Assembly (NCBI GenBank): GCA_018340375.1
Contig: JAFFJZ010000003.1
Location: forward strand, 12,462,001-12,526,000
DNA: 64,000 bases
Direction of reading: 5' to 3'
Source of the DNA: Gonatopus flavifemur
Taxonomy: Eukaryota; Arthropoda; Insecta; Hymenoptera; Dryinidae
Shown here: piece after piece, positions 1 to 13,300 of the stretch
Layout of the letters: each line of letters opens with the position of its first letter
Numbering within the stretch: position 1 is the first letter of the stretch
The notes under the pieces: model-generated
Database searches by the model: none
Seen by the model: the letters and a program-made list of their open reading frames with translations, nothing else
What the model was told of the DNA's origin: nothing
Program-made: the position numbers and the translations under genes

Positions 1-1194
1 CTTGTAAAATCAGCGAAGCGAGAGTCTCTTTGCACAGATATAGATGTAGTCGGTTGTACGAATCTCTTATGATTCCCCGTTGTATGAAATCTTGATTGAA
101 GGAGAGAATTTTATGAGAAAACAACGTGAAAATTTTAATTTTCGTACAGGGAGTTCGCGAAACGGGGTACAACTGAGTGGAAAAGAATCAATAGCGAAAA
201 TTTAGATCAATTTTATGAATAGAAGGAAAAAATATTCTAGATATGCTCGAGAACTCGAAACATCTCGTTGAATCATCGAAGTGCAAATATTTCTTTCTCT
301 CCACCACCTATTGTTCGTGGAGAGTTTTACACATTGGTTACAAAGCACTTGCCAAGAGTGGAATAAATGTACATAGAATGTTCAATTTGATTTATTTTGA
401 AGAAAAAAAACTATACAATTAATCGATCATTACACTAATCATTATTTAACTCGGAAGTCATTAATAATTCGATGGCTCAAAGGAAAACATTGAAAGTAAG
501 TTTATGTTTGCTCCTCCCTTGTATCTTCGGCACACTTGTTTTGAGAGTACACGCGTGGGTGTGTAAGTGTAACCGCCAAGTGTGGCCAAAATGTCGCCCC
601 AAGAGAACCATTCGATTGGGAACATCCAGAGGGTACTCAAGGGCCTCTCTCTTTCCACGCAAAACCTCTTCAAAAGGAGACGGAGCATATAATACTGGCG
701 AGGAGTCCCATTGAGAGGAGAAAAGAGAAAGAACTAAACGGGCGGCAAGTGGACTTTTCCAACCCCGAAATGAATCGATCTTGCATCGCTACTAACTCGC
801 TCCCTCGCTCGTTCTCTGAAAGGAGAAAAGGAGTTCGTTCGGGTTATAGTCTCGTATCGCAAACACTTTGTGTTATCAATTGACAGGAGCGTATATACGT
901 GCGTATCTCGGAGCAAAGTGTAGGTACGCGATACAAACCTACCAGTCCCCGATGACTACTAAATCCCCATTATTACGTACATGGGTTTCTGAGTACTCGA
1001 GGACGAAAGGGTGCGGATTCGTGATTATCACTGAGAGATTTCATTTCCATAGGTGGAATATAAATATACTTATTTGTTTCTGCTCTCTTTTTTTTCCCTC
1101 TGTCGTTCGAATAAATTTCATCGTCACGATTATTCATTTTTTGGAATTGATATTCTCAAAAAAGTTTGTATGAAAATTATTCATTAAAATCGAA
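1..1194. other. Intergenic, no gene seen
   Basis: AT-rich flanks around a less AT-rich block (about 480-940). Short open frames overlap on both strands without any recognisable protein. Confidence 0.5.
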
Positions 1195-1490
1195 TCACTG
1201 GGACTCTTTGTAAGATTATACCTGACTCTCTAAATCTGAAAGAGTGAAAAATCACGTGTTTCACTTCACTAAGTCTCAGAAGTGAGCCAGTTCGCTTTTA
1301 CTCTTTGAGAGTGAAAAATAGACTCTAGAATTTAAGTAGCTGTGAGTTTCTAACCCCAGATCTTAGAATATCACTCCAAAAGAGTGGAAATTTCACTCAA
1401 AGGGAATTTTCCCCGAAAGACAGGCTCACTTTTGAAGAGCTTGGCTGGCTGAAGAGTGGAATCTCACTCTCAAAATCGTTTCAACAGTTT
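1195..1490 (-). repeat. GAGTG/CACTC palindromic repeat family, copy 1
   Basis: About 300 bp filled with AGAGTGAAA and TTTCACTC words in both orientations. The reverse complement of about 1230-1300 matches 17815-17890 nearly base for base over about 70 bp (core GACTGGCTCA..TCTGAGACTTAG). It is a dispersed, internally palindromic element of unknown class. Confidence 0.75.
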
Positions 1491-4400
1491 GAGATTTCAA
1501 ACTTTGAACCATAATGAATCTATTATACATTTCAGAATCTTCAAAATAATTATTTAATTTGTAACGAAACCAGAGACTCATGGGATAAAATTTTCCTCCA
1601 GGATAAAAATAAGAACTTTGTCCGAAGATGGCAACAGCTGCAGAAATGAGAGAAGATATTACAACAGGTGATACAGAAATAATACCATGAACCTTCGTAT
1701 ATCTTTTACCCCATGCTCAAGATATCAATTGGTCACCTTGCTTGCTGGTTCCTCAGCATTCTCAGTTGGCAATTATTATAAAATAATATTATAATCCTCC
1801 TCTGTTACAATTTTCCTCTAAAAATCGTAACTCGTGTAAGGAACCACTCGTGGAGTAAATTTCATGAAATCTTTGTGGAATAAATTTCTCCAAGTCGGAA
1901 TGATGATTGGAAAAATTCGATTCTAATAAAAGTAATGAAAATAAATGATACCTCATATCGAATTCTCATTTCCGAACGGATTTATGACTCGAGTTATTTG
2001 ATAATCGTTGGCTCGTATGATCTCTTTGATATACAACACAATATATACGATCTACAAAGTCTCTATTTATCGGTACCACGGTATAGCGGTAAGTTAAGTT
2101 CTGGACGCATTGTTTCCAAAAGTGTTTGCATACTACCGCATTGTTCCTGAAGTGCTCTCTAACTCCGTACTATTCCATGTTTCTCTGTTCAGTTGTATGG
2201 TTCACAATGAAAGCTGTATGTTGTGGATGGCTCGATGATCTTGGTATGAGAGTACCATCGATATACAAGGTAGTACTTGGAACAAACGAGAGTTCGTTAG
2301 AGCAGAAATTCGGAAGGAAAAAAGAATTGAGAAAAGGAAAAATCATAAAAAAGAGCAAAAAATACATTTCCCCTTGAAGCGAAGTTACTTGACGTTTAAA
2401 TAGCATTATCCGAAGTGAATACAGCATAATTCAAATACTAATTGACCTTTTTTCCACACAATTACTCTTGAATCCTCTTCAAATAAAGTTGTATTGAAAC
2501 TTCTGTGTGTAAGGTACTCTCACGCGATGCGATCGATAGACTTTTCAAAAGATCTATCGATGCTGTTCCAAAGAGGATGATGATGCGATATCAATCTAAA
2601 TGAACCAATTATCTGCGTTCTATAATACGATATAATTGAAAATTTTTGAGAAAAATTTATCTCATCTCTCTTCTACTCTCTCTCTCTAGAGTTTTGCAAA
2701 TGTGAATAAAAAAACGAGAGAATAACTGGCAAGAGAGTGTATCGTGATACAATGTAACAATACGCATCAATAGTAGACAAGCGGCAAGCCCATTGCTGTC
2801 AGAATGAGAAAGAGGTGGAAGATGATGATGAGGAGGAGGAAGAAGAAGAGAGCGGAGGAGGAGACTGATTCTCTCGGAAATGCAGCTTGCATTGAATGCA
2901 ATTTAGCCCAGGGTATATACGCCGTTGTCGTGCGCTCATTGAGCGTAAAACTTAATTCCCGTGGAAATTCCATGAAGGTATATATACCCACTGCACTCAA
3001 CTCAACGTTTTCATCTCTTTCTCTTTAATTCACTTCTGGATCTCCTTCTTCGGTAGTTAGTTTTTATTTCAAAGAAGAAAGAGGGGCAAAAGAGAGCGGC
3101 AGTGAGGGGGAGAGGGAGAAAAGAAAGAATAGAACCGATCCCTGTAGGGAATAGGATTGCAGCAATGTTCGGATATATCTTTCTGTCTCCTCCACTCCCT
3201 TTGAAGAAGAATCAATTGTCTTCTTTCCTTTTCTTCTTCTTCTTTTTCTCCTTCCTGTTTTTTACAGGTACAGAAAGAAAGATTTTTTTCCTACCATACC
3301 TTTTCTTCTTACGGAGATACCTTTACACGGAAAGTAGACGGAGGAACTTTTTGATTCCTTCGAGCCAATTTCCAGAACGTTTTATTCATTCGCGGTGGTG
3401 GTCATGTCAATCGCTGAACCCATAAAGACTCAAAGACTCGAGATCCCTTTTGATTTTCCTTCTTATACGCTCTCATATTTTGATGGGAACATAAATACCG
3501 AACGGATGAATAAAGAACATATTATACAACAAACTTTGTACTTTGAAATCAAAAGAATCAAATTATATTGATTCGCGTTGTTGATGACAGATTGAATAAT
3601 GAAAGATTCAAGGTTACATTGTGTTGCTCCGGTGGAATAATAATGATGGTTCACTCTGTAATTGGAACAGATACTTCAGCTGCATTATCGATCCTCTTAT
3701 ATCGTATCAAAGTTCGGTTTCCGGGATCTCGTGGAACTTTTAATTTCATTGTATTACATAATATCTTTGCTAAGATAACATCTTCGAAGTTTAGCTTCTC
3801 CGAGTTAAAGTTCGTTTCATTCATAATTGAATCGGAAAAATTGCAATATTTTGTCTCCTCCCAGTGTTAAATTTCTATATAAATTTCACATATTTTTTAC
3901 AAAACCAAGTATATTCTGTTCGATTATTCCTGTCATTTGCTCGGAGAAACGTATCTTCTATTGCCAGATTTTCATTTGAATTTTCATTGAAATCCACTTC
4001 AGTTATGAATCATCAATGGAGAATATATGTATCAGAGAAGTGCAGTAAATCAAATTTCTAAAGAAGCGAAAGTATCGATCAAACAAACAAAACTGTCGAA
4101 TTATTAATGCCGAATCGGTTTGAATGTTTCATCAGAGTTCACTTGATATCAATGGAAATCGTAATGACAAATCGATTCAAAATCGTCCAATCTATTTCAG
4201 ACTTTATCTTCGTTCCCGGCACTTCAATTTCAATTAGAATTGTTTGGGAAAATGACTAAACTTCCCTACTTTTTCCTCTTTTCGCATAAATCACTCTCGA
4301 ATCTTCTCTTTCTCTCTTTCTCATTCTCTTTACCTTCCTAAAATCCCATCATACAGATTCACCCCCTGAATAATACACGCCCGTATAGCATTTGAACTTC

Positions 4401-7400
4401 GATTTTCAAGTTAAACATTCATTGAGCTCTACATTCAATATTGTCATGACAGATTTGAGTACAAGCATGCTTCAAAATCTCAAATCGTACATCAAATGTT
4501 GAAACATCGATCGGAAATCAAATGAGGGATAATCAAAATTCGAAATCGCAAAATTTATGATTTGCAATAATATCCTAACGATACTGCCAGTCATATTTGG
4601 GAACCGATTCAACGCGAATTATTTTCATTGAATTTTGATTTATATCGACAAATTCTGAATAACGTGGCGAGATGTTTGAAGTTTCATGTCAACCACTGAC
4701 CCTTTGTCAAGACGAATCAAGTTAACGAGTAGACCAGGTTTGGTTATGTCACAGTATGTTTCGGGAGTCTTGATAATTGATTGTGGCAAGTTGCCGTACT
4801 CCCCTGTCTTACATCAAGTTCAACGAAGTTTAAAATGTTGTTTAAAATCTGTATCTTGCCTCACAGACAAATAATATACATAATGTTGAATTCTAGATTT
4901 CAATATTTGACTCCCTTCATTATAATCAATAGGAAACATCCTGTTATTCAGTATTTCCTCATTTTGATACATCAATAATTAAATTGAACTCAAAATCTAA
5001 TGGAGGGTTGAAACATCCGATAAACTCATTTGTTTAGAAAAAGAAGTCAAAGTACAGTAAACATGTTTATAGAACATCTTATGAACCTTCATCCGCCCCT
5101 GGGGAAGCCACAACTCCACCACCACCGCATCTCTAAGTGAAGAATAATGTTTGTAGTTGTGCTTCTCGAAGCCATAGTTTTAAAACTTGAAAAAAGAATC
5201 GTGTCATTCTTTGCTCCATACGAGCCAATCATCTCCCTGTCGTCAAGCCCTAGTTATTCACATTACGGAACGAATCGCTACCTTTATTCTATTTTTATAA
5301 TCTGAAATGTCTCTATTCTTCACCTCGATGTACGATGTACGTCAATTTCAAAGACGTTTTTATTTTTTTTTTATTTATAAAATACAAGAACGGATGAAGG
5401 AAAATCATGAGAATAAAATACGATTCTAAAATCAAACGTTTCTGAAACAATCGAATGAAAATAAAAATTCCTGAAACACGAGAAAGAGAAGAGAATAATA
5501 CTATATCGAATAGTTGAGATGAACGTGAAAGCTGATATTATTCGTCCTTGCGTAGAGATTATCCAATACGTTATTCATCGCAACTCGTAGAAGACTTAGA
5601 AACACTTTTTAACCTCGCTCGCGTAGTTTCAATCACGCTGTCATTATTTAGTAATTAACCGCTGTGGGAGAGAAAAATATCGTCGTATTATAATTTTAAG
5701 AGAACTCCTGTATTGGATTATGCAAGCAAATGTGTATACATTCTATACGTATATGATAACGGTTATGTGTACACGGCAGGACGGGATGACACACGAAACA
5801 CTTGTTGTGCTCTTTTCTTACCTGTTGTTGATGGTTAATTATCGTTCAAATTCTACTGGCCAGCATCGCTACATAAAATTCTCTGTAAATTTTTACAGCA
5901 ACAGGTGTTGGTTATCAAAAAGTTTATCCGAATATTCAGAGTTGCTCTCAACATTCATTTATGTTATCCTCAATTTTCAGTATAAATCTGATGAAATTTC
6001 TGATAATTCATATATGTCGCTGTTAAAAATTACAGAATCGTTCGAAATCAAAATTATTATATATTATTCTATTTTTGGAACAGCTTTCGGTACTTCGATG
6101 TTACTCCATGTTATTACATTGCAGCGAACTATATTTTCAACTCTCGTTACACGAGAGAACTCAAAAGGATACTTTTCAGCACAAAATCCTGAATTTTGTA
6201 TTCTTTGAATTCTAACGACGGTGAGTTTCAAATTTTGCAGATTGAAATTTCAATTCAATCTGCTTGGAACTGTAAGCGAGACGACTATTCGAATGGAATT
6301 TTCAGTTTTTGTGAAAAAAATTCTCGAATTAAATCTAAAATATCTTGGAATCTATAAAATTCCAGTCGAAGGCAATTAAAATAATTGAAATATCAATGGT
6401 TGATTTGACATTTTTGGTTCTCAGAACTCTACCACTGTATTAGTTTTTTATAACAATTATATCCACTTTTCATCGATATTTTATGCAAATCTATGTATGT
6501 TGTGTTTGAAAGAGAATCGATTTTGTTTAAGAATCCCCATCGCTAGTTCCGATACAAATAAAAAACAGTTTATAAATGATTTTCACCACAGGAATCTCAG
6601 GTATTCCTATGGAAATTTGAGAGGAATCATTCTCTGCGTATGATCTCTGTTTGTGAAGGAACAATAATTTCTCGCAACAAGAAATACGTTTCTTTTGTCT
6701 AATTATAAATCTTTGGAAGAAAAAAGAGAGAAAACCCATTTGATCCAATCTCCGCATTGTTTTCAACGTTTCATATTCTTCCAATCGAACGAATGTTCAA
6801 TGTTGTATTTAACGCACACCACGCGTAATCCCTTATTTCCTTCGTGAAACCTAACTCGAATGAAAAAAAGGAAAACACAAAATTGAATGAATAAGCGAAC
6901 GGATAAATATATAAATGAATGAATTTTCCTTTTCCGCCACAACTCCAAGTCTCGGTCCGCCATTTATATCTGCATATATATGTAGGTATATTCGCATAGC
7001 ATCCCTCCACGGTTGAATGAAGGCTTTCATAAATGCTTGGTTGAATAAATATCGACGTTATCGAATGGTACAAGCGTGTAAGTGTTTGCGTGTATATGCG
7101 TGCGGATGCGTGGGGTTTATACACTCTCCAACACCTAAATTTGGTTTTGTTCGCTGGGCTACAAGGTATTTTATCCTTCCTTTTCATCGTACGCACATAT
7201 TGCAAGAAACTAATTGCAGAGAATATTCATATATCTCGTCAACGATGCGAAAATCTGTGAAAATTGAAAAAAACAATAGAAAATTTCTTCCCTGCATCGA
7301 ATTTCATGAATTGTTGCAATAAAAAATTGAACGATCGAAGTATGGACATCAAAGGAAAGATGAATACTTGAGATGAGTATGAAATTCGATCAAAGGTAGA

Positions 7401-7875
7401 CCTGGATTAACGTGAACTCTTTGAAATATCATTTAATTCTAACGAATGGTACAAAATGACTATTTGTATGGTACAAGATCGGTTTACGCACCAGCTGTAC
7501 ACTTCTTTGCGTTCTTGTAGAGGGAAGCCATATCTTTGCTCCTTGTAATAGAAATAAACATTCGATCGATAAGACCGTCTCTAACTTCCACACGAAATGA
7601 AATGCGCTACGGATCACGGTCGTAGGCACACAGAGATAAAACAAAATCACGAAAAAGTAATGCTTCCATTTCGGGGATAAATACCCCAGGGGTAGTCCTT
7701 AGCGTCGAGTCAAATTTATCAAGGTTTCTTTTGTTTGATTTTTATATAATTTCAATCGAAATCTCCCCTATCTCTACGTTTTTTCGAGTGACATCGGTAT
7801 TGTAAGTCCACATATTCAGAGAATCGAAGAAAAATTATTTGCATTGCATCCTGAACACTGATCATCATCTTGGAA
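1491..7875. other. Intergenic, mostly featureless
   Basis: AT-rich sequence. It includes a pyrimidine tract at about 3208-3260, a purine-rich block at about 2805-2865 and one 162-codon open frame at 5720-6208, described separately. No homology-bearing exon was recognised on either strand. Confidence 0.5.
5720..6208 (+). CDS. Unrecognised 162-codon open frame, probably not a gene
   Basis: A single open frame with an ATG start and TGA stop in AT-rich DNA. The translation is Tyr/Phe/Ile/Leu-rich and low in Gly and Pro, as chance frames in such DNA are. I recognise no domain, signal peptide or flanking splice structure. It is listed because a frame this long is not expected often by chance at this composition, but coding status is unsupported. 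Confidence 0.1.
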   Translation: MQANVYTFYTYMITVMCTRQDGMTHETLVVLFSYLLLMVNYRSNSTGQHRYIKFSVNFYSNRCWLSKSLSEYSELLSTFIYVILNFQYKSDEISDNSYMSLLKITESFEIKIIIYYSIFGTAFGTSMLLHVITLQRTIFSTLVTRENSKGYFSAQNPEFCIL

Positions 7876-7876
7876 T

Positions 7877-7964
7877 TCACGAGTGGAAAAATTTTCAAAA
7901 TTATATATCATTTGTATAAGAATTACATATGAATTATATATAATTTGGCAAATTTTTCCCACTC
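7877..7964. repeat. Short hairpin MITE with CACGAGTGG ends
   Basis: The left arm CACGAGTGGAAAAATTTTC and the right arm, read in reverse complement as CACGAGTGGGAAAAATTTG, flank an AATTATATAT..ATATATAATT centre. A diverged relative, with TTGAAAATATTCCCACTC as its right end, lies at about 18230-18315, and another fragment at about 41168-41213. Confidence 0.65.
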
Positions 7965-8289
7965 GTGTTGAGGGATAAATAAAGTGCGCTTGATGTGAAA
8001 TCTAATTCTAATCTGCAGAAAAAAACGGAGGTTAACTTTGGAGTTATTATTGAAAAAAACCCCAATTTTCATTAATTATAAATTTTGATGCTTTCCAATT
8101 GAAATCTTAATTTTTTAAATACAGATTTATGCTATTCCTTCACAGAATTAGCTAGGAATTTAGAAAATCCAAAAGAAACCTGATCTTGAGAAAGTTATTA
8201 TGAAATTATTTCATTTTCAGTAGAAAATCAAGTAAAACAATCAACATTGATATTCTTTGCTGTACTGTTTTTGTACAAAAAAGTACATC

Positions 8290-9070
8290 ATAGAATTTTC
8301 CAGAATATTATATTTGAAATATGCAATATTCTGACAAACATTTCCAGAATATTGTCAGAATATCTCCAGAATGTCTTATGTCAACATTTTTGTGACATTC
8401 TGAAGTATCGCTGAGATCATCTCAGGGATATTTCATACAGGAAAACATCTCATAATTACGTATATTAACTATGGTACAAAATACTGTTTTTGGTGAAAAA
8501 AATTCTCTTCAGAGTGAATTCCTCTGCAAATTTTGTATAGAATATGATTTGGATTGCTTTGTGAGAGAAATACACATTGAAAGTGGAGTATTAGGAAAGT
8601 TTCTTCCGTGACGATCGAACCACAGTTCTCCGAGTCATAGACGAAGCCTCTATCACCTCAGCTAATTACTGGGATGACTTCAATGTCCTCAAAGTGCCAC
8701 TCTTCGTCATCACAATGACGTGTTTCTGTTCGATTCGTTTCCGTGGGATATAGACCAATCATTTCAGAATCCTCTGAAATCGTGGGAGAGAGGTTTCTTT
8801 CGCCCTCGACTTGTAAATTTTACTAAGTACCGGGTCTGATGAATAAAAATTCTCACTGCCACATAAAATATTTGCGATGAACATGAAATATCCCTCATCA
8901 TAGATTCCCAGAACATTACAGAATATCATATGTGCGATATTTCAATCGCAAGATTCTCAGAATGTTTGGTATGAAATATTCTATCCGCAATATCCGATGG
9001 AATCTCGTAGAAATATTTGACATAGAATGTTCCGAGTGAGATATTTGTGATATTATTGAGACAATACCTT
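8290..9070. repeat. Array of GAATATTC-type short palindromes
   Basis: CAGAATATT, AATATTCTG, CAGAATGT and ACATTCTG words alternate over about 8300-8460 and again over 8870-9065, around a differing middle that holds a tRNA-like segment. The pattern suggests one palindrome-array element with an insertion, or two related ones. Confidence 0.5.
8605..8677 (-). repeat. tRNA-like segment with A-box and B-box (SINE head or tRNA pseudogene)
   Basis: On the minus strand TTAGCTGAGGTGATAGAG (about 8666-8649) fits a pol III A box. GGTTCGATC (8621-8613) fits a B box at about the normal tRNA spacing. CTTCG..CGGAG could form the anticodon stem, but the loop would be nine bases. No convincing acceptor stem closes the cloverleaf, so an intact tRNA is unlikely. 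Confidence 0.4.
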
Positions 9071-10040
9071 ATCGACAGAAACAATTTAAAATCAAACACA
9101 ACAATTTAACCGAAGACTTACTCTTCAGCCTCTGCACCATGATTTAATTTGTGCAATATTTCTATGATCACGTGTTTCGAAATATCCGAACGATGTTCGA
9201 ATTCATTTAAAATTGATACAAGAAACATTTGATGGAGATAAAATAGTTACTCCACTTGCCGTTATATGTGAAAGTACAAAAATTATGCACGAGTATTATC
9301 CAAGTGGGATGATTATTTCAAAGGAATATCTTTTCCAAGTATAATATTTTGATTTATACGTATAACAGATTGTAAATACAATATAAGCAACGTGTTGTGA
9401 ATGCCCATAAAGAGAATAGAAAGTTTCATAAATTTGTAAGTGTAAAAATGAGGAAGAGTGAAATATGTATGCATAGAATGTATTTACTTCGTAATACATG
9501 TCATCTCTTGGAATTAATTTCTCAAACTCGCTTTTTCAATGAAATCATTTCAACTCGGTACATACATAATTTTGCAATCCTATGCATTTTGATGAGATTA
9601 GATATGATCGATTGTATGCAGGTTTAATACGAACATGATTCACATAGCCTCACAGCGTTGCAAAAGTCTGTACAGAAATTGCAACAATCTTCAATCAAGT
9701 TTGAATTCTGTGGTTCAATTAATTTTCATTTCAACGGTCAGGCAATTCTGACAACCGCGAATTTGTAATAAATTTTACTTCCTATTCAACGCCCAATGAT
9801 TATCACAATTTCCACATAATATATTGAATAATGATTTCGTATGATAACAATGACTTCTCTTTGATATTTCGTCTTTTCTAAAGATGATTTTCGTTTAGTA
9901 AATTTACGAAATAATCTTGTTAAAAGCAGACCACTGATCGATGGCTTCGATAATTAATCTTAAGATCCTTATGATAAATATAAACGATCCTCTTTGAAGA
10001 ATCAGATTAGAATTTAGATGAGTTCTCATAAAGAATAGCC
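9071..10040. other. Intergenic, nothing recognised
   Basis: AT-rich sequence without a supported gene, repeat or RNA. Confidence 0.5.
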
Positions 10041-10049
10041 GATTACTCT

Positions 10050-10382
10050 GTTAATATAGGGAAAATTGTTGCAACAACTTCATTTTTTGCTGATAACTGC
10101 AGAGCTGCGGTAACTGAAATCCAGTTGTCCCAGCTAAATTTTAACTCGCGTGAATAAAAGTATCCCTAACAGCAAAATGCTGAACAAATATGCAGCAAAT
10201 TGTTGAAAACGTACAACAACAGGGACGTTGCGTCGCCAAATGCGCAACAATATGCTGTGTTATCGTGTTGCTTGGTTTCATGAAACTCTCAATCACATGC
10301 GTAGCAAATTCCCAACAACTTTACGGAAACTTGATAAACAACGTAAGAACAACGATTGCACAGCAACTTTTGTTGTATGGGT
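10050..10382. repeat. Array of GTTGC/GCAAC short palindromes
   Basis: GTTGCAACAAC, GTTGCGTCGCC..GCGCAAC, TGTTGCTTGG, CCCAACAAC and GCACAGCAAC recur at short spacing in both orientations. The architecture matches the GCTG..CAGC elements but with a different repeated word. A 64-codon frame inside it is a by-product. Confidence 0.5.
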
Positions 10383-13300
10383 AATTGTCTGAAATATGAA
10401 TTAAACAATTCACTCAAGGAAAATCCAAAATGTAGCTATCAAAAATACAATTTATTTGATCCAACTAAATTTCTAAATTTCTATCTAATATTCAACTAAG
10501 CCCTTTTGCTCAGTGTTAGATTTTTGAACATTTTTGAAAATTCAACCAATTTTCGTGCAGATGGTTGAGTAACAAATATTTGTTCTGCTTGCAGTTTGTT
10601 TCTTTTATTTCTTCTCTTGATATATCAAAATCTTAGATCTAAATCAAAATATAACTAACTCCTTTAAAATCATTCCTTCAATATTGCAGTGGTTGAAAAT
10701 TAACTGCAAGAGCTATTTTTCAGCTGTCAGAGCTCCGTTCGAGGAACCTCATCCGAGTCAACATTTAATAAAACATCTGAGATCAAAATCTTGAAAATAG
10801 TTCTACGAGGGATGAAGAAGTTTGCATAGATGGATAAACTAGAGTATATGAAAATTAGTGTAAAGAATAACATGATGATAAAATAGGCATCCGGAGTTGC
10901 AATTTGTGGCAAAATTTAGTACGAGACGTTCTACAAATTCTTCAACATGAAATAAAAACAATGAGCAAAGCTCGTTTCGTTCGAATTTAAGAATTTTCTT
11001 AGGATATTTTCATGGATATTGAAACTTTACCAACAAATTTTTTCCAACATGAAATAATGAGATAAAGCGCATTTTCTCCAGTTTTTATTTTCACAATTAT
11101 TATGAACTGGTGTGCAAGATCCCAAAGAAACTAGAAACTTTGTATCCTCTCTGACGTGAATTACAAAAATTTATGCAAAATCATATTCAAACCATTTTTA
11201 TAGCAAGTTTAATTAAGTTTTTTCTTCTCCCCAAAGCACGTTCTCTTTCAAGCCTCGAGCAAAATTTCAATTCCACGATTTCTTCGGGTTTTTGTTAGTT
11301 CACAGAAAAGAGTATTATATGAAAATTAATTTTTCTCTGTTTTATACACACCGATGGGAGATTCTATTCGCAAGGTACTCTGCAAACGTGGACATGACTC
11401 TGATCATTTCATGTTGGAGAACATTTTTTGAATAACTCGAAGCATACATGAGAATATCCCAAACAGTTCGTTTTATTTATTTATCTTTTTCGTATCTGAA
11501 AAGACGCAAGAAAACGATTGTTTGAAGCCCCCGTGAATGAAACCTCTCCTCCTCCTTTGACATTTCTAATGCTGATTTCATAATTGAAACAGAATCATTG
11601 GTTTTGCTTGCATTTGAATGATAAGAAATTCTGAATGGAGTGATTATTATTATAAGAAAGTGAGCGCAGTGAGCATCATCATAATCTTGTGGATAAACTT
11701 GTCAGATTCTTATCGCATATCGAGTTTGATCGGCAATAATATGTTGCCAGGATGTTTGAAAAGTTTCACACCTTCAGAAAACATAATTCACTGTAATACT
11801 CAATTTTATAGTCAATATCTGGAAAGAAAGGTAATTTCAGGACTCGATTTTTACACTGAAACAAAGGACATTTGAAAAATCACAACATTTCCACCAAATC
11901 AGCAAAATAAGTGAAAGTGCAATAAGTTATTGTTAGAGATTGTAGTGATTCACATTACCAAGTGTACATTTTCACTTCTGCTGTTAATTTAGTAGAAATA
12001 TAGTAAATTTTGAAACGTTCTTTTTCTCTGTGTACAAGATCCTTCTTCGGAAGAAAGAGGAATTCATGTCAAAACAACATTCCATAATAATCAAAATAAT
12101 TTCTCCCAATTGATCCACCACGACTGGAACGATGAAGGTATTAAAACCGCTTCGTCGATCTAAGCTTTTTGATTGAGTATTGATCGATCGACTGTTTCAT
12201 CGATAAACCACAAACCGTGAAAAATAATATTGTTCTCGAAAAAAGGGGAAGATTTTGATCATAAGTCATTGTAAAATCTGATGTGACAGCATGATTTATG
12301 CAACAGATTTGTGTTGAACTTCAAAACATCTTTAAGATATGCGAATGATCCTGATTTTAGTTTTGGTATCAGTCAAGGTTAACAAGTTACGAATCATAAA
12401 AAAAGATCAGTATAGGAGTCGGCTTGACTCAATTTGATTTGGCTTAAAGTGGGTTCGTTTATCCAGGACGATTTAGGTAATAAATTTGCATTGAACATGA
12501 GAAATTCTGTAATCAACCCTCGTTGATTGTGGCGCCGTTGGAATCATTGTGGGACATAGGAAGGATTTAAAATAGAAAGAATATAACGTTGTCCAATGCT
12601 TCAACAGTGGATCCTTCGAAATTTTGTGGAAAACAAAATATTCATCTATGTAATTTGCTAATTGAAATTTTTAAGAACGTAGAAATCGCTCTTTTGAGTA
12701 TAATATTTTTGAATCTTGTCATGAAGCTGAGGAATAATTTTGAGGATCTTTTTATCAGGAACGATTCAAATGTTCGAAGCATGTCCAGCATCGGTGAACA
12801 TTTCGTTATATTCATTCCCTACACCTGGAAACTGATAATGTTTCGAATTTTCCATCCCATACGAGGGAACTGAATAAAGAATTTGATTCTGAACAATTTC
12901 ATTCCATTTACACAAATATTTCCATATGTCTGTGGTTAAATCGCAGGAAGAACTGCGATTTCTCGGTAACGTTAGCACTTGCATCTGCGAACTTGCTTCT
13001 GGTGCACTGAAAAAAAGATGGGGAGTTTTTCTTCATGTTGTGGGGAAATTGTTTTTTCATGTCTTTTAAGTGTCAAATCCTCCGAAAGTAAAACAAAACT
13101 CTGCCAAATTATGGGAAAAAGTCTCCCAACAAGGAAGAATACTGCTGCCACCATTTTTTGAGGGGGGATTTCACAATTATTTTCTAGAGTATACAAATAC
13201 CGAAATTTTCCAATACTTCAGCAAAAAAAGATTTTGAATTTTGTTTCTTCACTCTTCAAAATATTTACAATATTCAACCTGAAAGAATACGGGTTGAATG

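Noticed and set aside
10190..10384. 64-codon frame beginning MQQIVENVQQQ
   Set aside because: It is built from the GTTGC/GCAAC palindrome array, not from a gene.
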